Positions 13,907-19,067 of a DNA stretch of 19,067 nt are shown piece by piece. The translations under genes were made by a program, and so were the position numbers. The first letter of the stretch is position 1, and every line of letters begins with the position of its first letter. The notes beneath the pieces were generated by a model. That model searched no databases and was not told where the DNA came from. It was given only the letters and a program-made list of their open reading frames with translations. The stretch comes from Bacteroidota bacterium (GTDB lineage Bacteria; Bacteroidota; Bacteroidia; Flavobacteriales_D; Crocinitomicaceae): contig VGML01000017.1 of NCBI GenBank assembly GCA_016866415.1, positions 1 to 19,067 on the forward strand. Direction: 5' to 3'.

Positions 13907-16900
13907 ATGAAATGCAATTTCATTGTTATTTTCTACATCTTCTTCTCGGGAATTTTGTTCTCGCAGTTGGATGCAAGTTTCTCTTCGCCAGATGTTGATC
14001 AATGTCCCGAAAATTTATTTACCTTAAATGCCACAAACTCTTCCTATTCATCATACAATTGGTCAATAACAGGACCTAGTGGATATTCCTCATCGCCATC
14101 GGGTAGTTCTGTTGCTGTTTATTTAACCACCTCCGGACAATACACTGTAACCTTAACTGTATCAAATGGAGGGCCAAGCCTAAGCAATACACAAACAAAC
14201 TATTTAACCGTATTTACAAAACCAACAATTAGTTACGTTTTAACTCCAACAACAGGATGTACTCCTCTAAGCGTCAATTTTAATGGTAGTTGTACACCAG
14301 GATCTGGTTCGCTTCAGTCTTTTTTAATAACCACGGGCACGGGAGGCTCATCAAGCGTTGAAGATTTTTCATATACATACACCTCAGCGGGAACTTCTAC
14401 GCCTAATGCAACAGTTACAAACTCATTTGGTTGCTTTACAACACAAAACTTATCCCCTGTCACAGTAAACCAATCAGCTTCTTTATCAAGTCCATTAAAC
14501 CCAAACTCCATTTGTAGTGGTTCAGTTTTTAATTACACTCCGACTAGTGCAACCGCGGGCTGCACATTTTCTTGGTCCAGGGCGAGTAACGCTGGAATTG
14601 TTCAGGGGGCGAGCAACGGAACAGGAAATATTAGTGAGACTTTAACACTTGTAAACGCAACTGGATCGAATGTTTCAGTGACTTACGTTGTCACAACCAC
14701 AGCGCCAAATGGGTGCCAAACGCAACAAAATGTTATTGTTTCAGTCATGGCCTTACCAGCCGTTTCTATTTCTCCATCGAGTTTAACTATATGCAGTGGA
14801 CAAAGTGATGTGTTAACAGCAGCTGGATCACCCGCAGGTGGAACATATTCCTGGTCCAATGGCCTAGGATCAGCTTCCACTGCTACGGTTTCTGCTGCGG
14901 GAACATATTCCGTAACTTATTCTTCTGGCAGTTGTGCAAGTGCCCCAGCATCTGCAACAGTAACGCTCACCTCCGCACCATCAGTAACGGTTTCAGTTTC
15001 TGAAACTTCTGGAATAGCAAATAACGATGCGGCAATTTGTGTTGGTGCGAGTGTTACATTAACAGCGACTCCTTCTGCTGGAACTGGAACATATGTTTGG
15101 TCTCCTACAACTTCTCTATTTGCAGATGCTGCATGTACCATTCCTTATGTATCAAGTAATTCCATGGCAACAGTTTATGCAAAACCTAACGCAACGATAA
15201 CCTATTCTGTCATATACACATTTGGTTGCCCAAGTAGTGCGGCATCACAACAAATAACTGTCAATACAGCTCCTGTCAATAATTATACAACTGGAACGAG
15301 TAATGCATGTGCTGCTCCTGTTACAACAGTATACAATTCAACGGCGACAAATGCAGGAAGTGGAACAACTTGGACTTTTCCAGGTGGAACTCCAGCCACA
15401 GGGTCTGGATCAGGACCAATAACAGTTAGCTATTCAGCTGAAGGAAATTACAGTATAACGATGACTAGTACCTCAACTGCAGGATGTTCAGCTACCAATA
15501 CTTTTCCTAATGCCATAGTTGTAGGTAATGGTGCGGCGCCCACATCTTCCATGACGACATCTACTCCATTGAGCCAATGTTTTACAAGTAATAATTTTTG
15601 CTTCACATATACAGGCACAGGCGCTGATACATTGAGAGTAGACTGGGGAGATGGTTCACCTTTTGAGTTTTATGATCAGAATGTTTCTTTTTGTCATTCA
15701 TACGGAAGCACCGGTACTTTTACCGTAACTTTAATTCCATTCAAAACATCTGGTACGGCATTAACCTGTTCTGGTACTGCTTCTCAAATGACAGTTACAG
15801 TCACAGGTCCAAAAGCTTCATTCACATCAAGTGCTGTTTCTTGTGACAATCAATTAAATAGAACATTTACAAATACTACTACAGGAACAACTGGCATTAC
15901 TGTAAACTATTCATGGAACTTTGGAGATCCTGCATCTGGCGCAAATAATACTTCAACTTTGACTTCGCCATCTCACACTTTTAGTGCATATAGTTCTACG
16001 GCCTATACGGTTACACTTACAGCAACTGGCAATAATGGTTGTACTTCAACTTCTACAGCAACTATCAATTGTTATCCAAATAATTTAGCATCCTTTCAAT
16101 CCTACAATTGTTGGCCGGCAAGTGCAACCTGTACCCCTGTGGTAACAAATGCTGTTTGTTTGGGTGGTACTTTGAGTTTTGTAAATACAACACCCTCACC
16201 CCAAATTACTCCAGGAACAGGTTCGAGTAGTACAACCACCCAATGGGATTGGAATGCCACCAATGGATTGCTATGGCAAACAGGTTCTTATTTCCGTGGA
16301 TCACCGCGATCTTTAGTGTTTGGTGAAACTTCCGCAACAAATACAGGAAGTATTGCATGGACACCAGGAGTATATACCGTTTCGATGAGAAACAGAAGGG
16401 ATAATGGAACTACGATATGCTATGATACGATTCAAAATACAATCACCATCCATGGAATTACGGGTACTTTTACCTTAGCTGATACAGTATGTTTAGGTGC
16501 AACTATTTCTCCCACCGATAATTCTCAAGCACCGGTTACTTCAATAGTTTCGAGAGTTTGGCAATGGGGTGATGCAACACCTAATACAACAGGTAATGTT
16601 GCCAATCCTACTCATGTTTATGCAAATGCAGGGACTTACACAATAACTTTAACCGTGACGGATGCATTTGGATGCACTAAAACAACAACAAAAAATGTAA
16701 TTGTTCGAAAACCTCTAGCTAGTTTCACCGTTAACAGGAATTACATATGTAATAATCAAACAGTTGTTGTTACAAATAATTCAACAGGTGTTAGTTTAAC
16801 AACCTATGCTTGGTCGGCAACCAGTGCCTCGCCAGCAACTGCAACGGGCTCTAGTTTTGGTACATTTACATTCAATAGTCAAGGAAATCAAAGTATAACG

Positions 16901-19067
16901 CTTACCGTTACTGATAATTTGGGTTGTGCAGACGATACAACAATTGCAATATCTGTTTTTAATGTCTTTGCGGCAGCTGCAGCTTCACAGACAAATTTTA
17001 GTTGTTTCAATCCTCCAAATCTTGTAAATTTCACTAATCTTTCCACTAACAATGTTGATAATACATCCGCTTCTTGGAATTTCGGAAATGGACAGACCTC
17101 ATCACTTTGGAACCCATCTACCACTTATTCAGCTGCTGGAACCTACAATGTTACCTTAACTGTAAGTTCTCTTACTGGTTGTTCAAGTACTCAAACTGTT
17201 GCTACGATAACTGTTGGGGGGCCATCAGGAACATTGGATGTTACAAATGCAAATTTAACAGGTTGTACTTGTTATAATGCAACTTTCTCAGTTACAACAG
17301 GAAGTGTTACTGATGCAAAATTACTTTATGGGGATGGTGGATTTGTGAACTTAACGCCAAATTCGACACAAACATTATCATACAGCTATTGTAATTCAGG
17401 GTCCACAGCACTTTCATTTACTCCATCGCTGTACATTAGTAATGGCACCTGTAATGGTTATATAACATCTTCGGAGACAATTACGGTAAATCCTAAGCCG
17501 AGCATTGCCAATATCACTAATCAAACTTGTAGTGGAAGTGCTTTTTCAGTAACGCCAAGTGTGACTTCTCCGAATGTAATTCCAGCGGGAACTACCTATT
17601 CTTGGTCGGCACCAACAGGTACTGGCTTTACTGGTGGCGCTTCGGGAAGTGGTGCAACCATAACGGGAACATTAACTAATTCGGGAGCTACAGCGGTAAC
17701 AGCTACTTACACCGTAACAGCCACTTCGGGAATAGCGCCAAATCAATGTACATCAACTTTCACCATTACAGTGACAGTTAATCCAACTCCTAGCATTACT
17801 AATATCACCACACAAACTTGTACTGGAAGTGCTTTTTCAGTAACGCCAAGTGCAACATCTCCGAATGTAATTCCAGCGGGAACTACCTATTCTTGGTCGG
17901 CACCAACAGGTACTGGCTTTACTGGTGGCGCTTTGGGAAGTGGGTCACCAATAACGGGAACATTAACCAATTCGGGAGCCACAGCGGTAACGGCTACTTA
18001 TACGGTTACAGCCACTTCGGGAACAGCGCCAAATCAATGTACATCAACTTTCACCATTACAGTGACTGTTAACCCAAGACCAAGTATTGCTAATATCACA
18101 ACACAAACTTGCAGTGGAACTGCTTTTTCAGTAACACCAAGTGTGACTTCTCCGAATGTAATTCCAGCGGGAACTACCTATTCTTGGTCGGCACCAACAG
18201 GTACTGGCTTTACTGGTGGCGCTTCGGGAAGTGGTTCACCAATAACGGGAACATTAACCAATTCGGGAACAACAGCATTAACTGCCGTTTATACTGTAAC
18301 GGCCACTTCGGGAACAGCGCCAAATCAATGTACATCAACTTTCACCATTACAGTGACAGTTAATCCAACTCCTAGCATTGCTAATATCACCACACAAACT
18401 TGTACTGGAAGTGCTTTTTCAGTAACGCCAAGTGCAACATCTCCGAATGTAATTCCAGCGGGAACTACCTATTCATGGTCGGCACCAACAGGTACTGGCT
18501 TTACTGGTGGCGCTTTGGGAAGTGGGTCACCAATAACGGGAACATTAACCAATTCGGGAGCTACAGCGGTAACGGCTACTTACACCGTAACAGCCACTTC
18601 GGGAACAGCGCCAAATCAATGTACGTCAACATTCACAATTGCTGTAACCGTTAACCCAAGACCAAGTATTGCTAATATCACCTCACAAACTTGTAGTGGA
18701 AGTGCTTTTTCAGTAACGCCAAGTGTGACTTCTCCGAATGTAATTCCAGCGGGAACTACCTATTCATGGTCGGCACCAACAGGTACTGGCTTTACTGGTG
18801 GCGCTTTGGGAAGTGGGTCACCAATAACGGGAACATTAACTAATTCGGGAGCTACAGCGGTAACAGCCACTTACACCGTAACAGCCACTTCGGGAACAGC
18901 GCCAAATCAATGTACATCAACATTCACCATTACAGTGACAGTTAATCCAACTCCTAGCATTACTAATATCACCACACAAACTTGTAGTGGAAGTGCTTTT
19001 TCAGTAACGCCAAGTGCAACATCTCCGAATGTAATTCCAGCGGGAACTACCTATTCTTGGTCGGCAC
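13907..19067 (+). CDS. Giant secreted multi-PKD/Ig-like repeat surface protein (5' part, open at window end)
   Basis: The frame from the ATG at 13907 runs 1720 codons to the window end without a stop. A signal peptide (MKCNFIVIFYIFFSGILFSQ) leads into Thr/Ser/Asn/Gly-rich beta-domains. Classical PKD-like units show WGDGSP near residue 580, WNFGDP near 670, WQWGDATP near 885 with PTHVYANAGTYTITLTV after it, and WNFGNGQ near 1057; further units end in a GC motif before the next strand. From residue 1198 it becomes a perfect-period array of 97-residue PKD-like/Ig-like repeats (TTYSWSAPTG, then TATYTVTATSG). Proteins of this build are Bacteroidota adhesins or matrix/gliding proteins, usually exported by T9SS through a C-terminal sorting domain, which would lie beyond the window. 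No enzymatic domain was seen. Role as adhesin is inference. Confidence 0.93.
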   Translation, partial: MKCNFIVIFYIFFSGILFSQLDASFSSPDVDQCPENLFTLNATNSSYSSYNWSITGPSGYSSSPSGSSVAVYLTTSGQYTVTLTVSNGGPSLSNTQTNYLTVFTKPTISYVLTPTTGCTPLSVNFNGSCTPGSGSLQSFLITTGTGGSSSVEDFSYTYTSAGTSTPNATVTNSFGCFTTQNLSPVTVNQSASLSSPLNPNSICSGSVFNYTPTSATAGCTFSWSRASNAGIVQGASNGTGNISETLTLVNATGSNVSVTYVVTTTAPNGCQTQQNVIVSVMALPAVSISPSSLTICSGQSDVLTAAGSPAGGTYSWSNGLGSASTATVSAAGTYSVTYSSGSCASAPASATVTLTSAPSVTVSVSETSGIANNDAAICVGASVTLTATPSAGTGTYVWSPTTSLFADAACTIPYVSSNSMATVYAKPNATITYSVIYTFGCPSSAASQQITVNTAPVNNYTTGTSNACAAPVTTVYNSTATNAGSGTTWTFPGGTPATGSGSGPITVSYSAEGNYSITMTSTSTAGCSATNTFPNAIVVGNGAAPTSSMTTSTPLSQCFTSNNFCFTYTGTGADTLRVDWGDGSPFEFYDQNVSFCHSYGSTGTFTVTLIPFKTSGTALTCSGTASQMTVTVTGPKASFTSSAVSCDNQLNRTFTNTTTGTTGITVNYSWNFGDPASGANNTSTLTSPSHTFSAYSSTAYTVTLTATGNNGCTSTSTATINCYPNNLASFQSYNCWPASATCTPVVTNAVCLGGTLSFVNTTPSPQITPGTGSSSTTTQWDWNATNGLLWQTGSYFRGSPRSLVFGETSATNTGSIAWTPGVYTVSMRNRRDNGTTICYDTIQNTITIHGITGTFTLADTVCLGATISPTDNSQAPVTSIVSRVWQWGDATPNTTGNVANPTHVYANAGTYTITLTVTDAFGCTKTTTKNVIVRKPLASFTVNRNYICNNQTVVVTNNSTGVSLTTYAWSATSASPATATGSSFGTFTFNSQGNQSITLTVTDNLGCADDTTIAISVFNVFAAAAASQTNFSCFNPPNLVNFTNLSTNNVDNTSASWNFGNGQTSSLWNPSTTYSAAGTYNVTLTVSSLTGCSSTQTVATITVGGPSGTLDVTNANLTGCTCYNATFSVTTGSVTDAKLLYGDGGFVNLTPNSTQTLSYSYCNSGSTALSFTPSLYISNGTCNGYITSSETITVNPKPSIANITNQTCSGSAFSVTPSVTSPNVIPAGTTYSWSAPTGTGFTGGASGSGATITGTLTNSGATAVTATYTVTATSGIAPNQCTSTFTITVTVNPTPSITNITTQTCTGSAFSVTPSATSPNVIPAGTTYSWSAPTGTGFTGGALGSGSPITGTLTNSGATAVTATYTVTATSGTAPNQCTSTFTITVTVNPRPSIANITTQTCSGTAFSVTPSVTSPNVIPAGTTYSWSAPTGTGFTGGASGSGSPITGTLTNSGTTALTAVYTVTATSGTAPNQCTSTFTITVTVNPTPSIANITTQTCTGSAFSVTPSATSPNVIPAGTTYSWSAPTGTGFTGGALGSGSPITGTLTNSGATAVTATYTVTATSGTAPNQCTSTFTIAVTVNPRPSIANITSQTCSGSAFSVTPSVTSPNVIPAGTTYSWSAPTGTGFTGGALGSGSPITGTLTNSGATAVTATYTVTATSGTAPNQCTSTFTITVTVNPTPSITNITTQTCSGSAFSVTPSATSPNVIPAGTTYSWSA
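17498..19067 (+). repeat. Tandem 291-bp (97-residue) repeat array inside the giant gene
   Basis: Units begin at the proline codon of PS-I-A/T-N-I at 17498, 17789, 18080, 18371, 18662 and 18953. That gives five complete 291-bp units and 115 bp of a sixth, with no indel between units. Odd units carry SVTSPN and end NPT; units 2 and 4 carry SATSPN and end NPR; unit 6 again begins with the even-type sequence. Each unit has two cysteines (unit positions 11 and 84). The array continues past the window end. Confidence 0.97.

Noticed and set aside
14314..17277. Short frames of 65-78 codons on the minus strand and a 67-codon plus frame between 14314 and 17277
   Set aside because: They lie inside the uninterrupted 1720-codon frame, have low-complexity products mirroring Thr/Ser-rich coding on the other strand or frame, and show no recognisable family.
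17818..18654. Three near-identical 84-codon plus-strand frames, 291 bp apart
   Set aside because: They are the alternate-frame reading of the tandem repeats; their regular spacing is inherited from the repeat period of the real frame.
17498..19067. Possible CRISPR array or satellite because of the regular direct repeats
   Set aside because: The period is 291 bp with no unique spacers, and every unit stays in one open reading frame with a foldable domain sequence.

Overview
The window looks like chromosomal DNA from a member of the Bacteroidota, most likely a flavobacterium of the Fluviicola/Crocinitomicaceae kind. The evidence is an AT-rich genome, genes without Shine-Dalgarno sequences, TAnnTTTG-type -7 promoter boxes, a Bacteroidota-style Mrp lacking its CxxC motif, and a very large secreted PKD-repeat protein of the sort exported by the type IX secretion system (T9SS). 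The lineage is inferred from gene content; no rRNA gene is present.

Layout. Positions 1-2000 are on the minus strand: the 5' part of recA (cut by the window edge), a Bcp-type peroxiredoxin, a 114-residue exported protein resembling a T9SS sorting domain, and a DUF423 membrane protein. Positions 2034-4364 form a tight plus-strand operon: lipoprotein, Mrp/ApbC iron-sulfur carrier, NifU-C/Nfu scaffold and RlmH. A polytopic membrane protein (4355-5788, minus) converges on rlmH and diverges from a second plus-strand operon, asnB-menC-msrB (5873-9217), whose cistrons overlap. A secreted lytic transglycosylase (9214-10167, minus) and yidD (10263-10511, plus) follow. A 1085-residue superfamily 1 helicase-like ATPase (10500-13757, minus) comes next. 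The last 5.16 kb (13907 to the end) is one uninterrupted reading frame with no stop in the window. It encodes the first 1720 residues of a secreted multi-PKD/Ig-like surface protein ending in a 97-residue tandem repeat array.

How the genes work together. Most of the window is housekeeping: DNA repair, peroxide defence, Fe-S cluster delivery, ribosome maturation, menaquinone synthesis, methionine sulfoxide repair, wall remodelling and membrane protein insertion. The accessory part is the right-hand third: the lone DUF4011-like helicase, which could be a defence or genome-maintenance factor, and the giant repeat protein, probably an adhesin or gliding/matrix protein. No tRNA, rRNA, CRISPR array or insertion sequence was seen.

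The most interesting signals are: (i) the giant repeat gene, with a 291-bp period, an alternating two-unit (582-bp) higher-order pattern, almost charge-free repeats and two cysteines per unit; (ii) -7 boxes only 4-5 nt upstream of several start codons, suggesting leaderless mRNAs; (iii) the solitary helicase, whose apparent TTG start lies inside a -7 box; and (iv) a free-standing T9SS sorting-domain-like protein.
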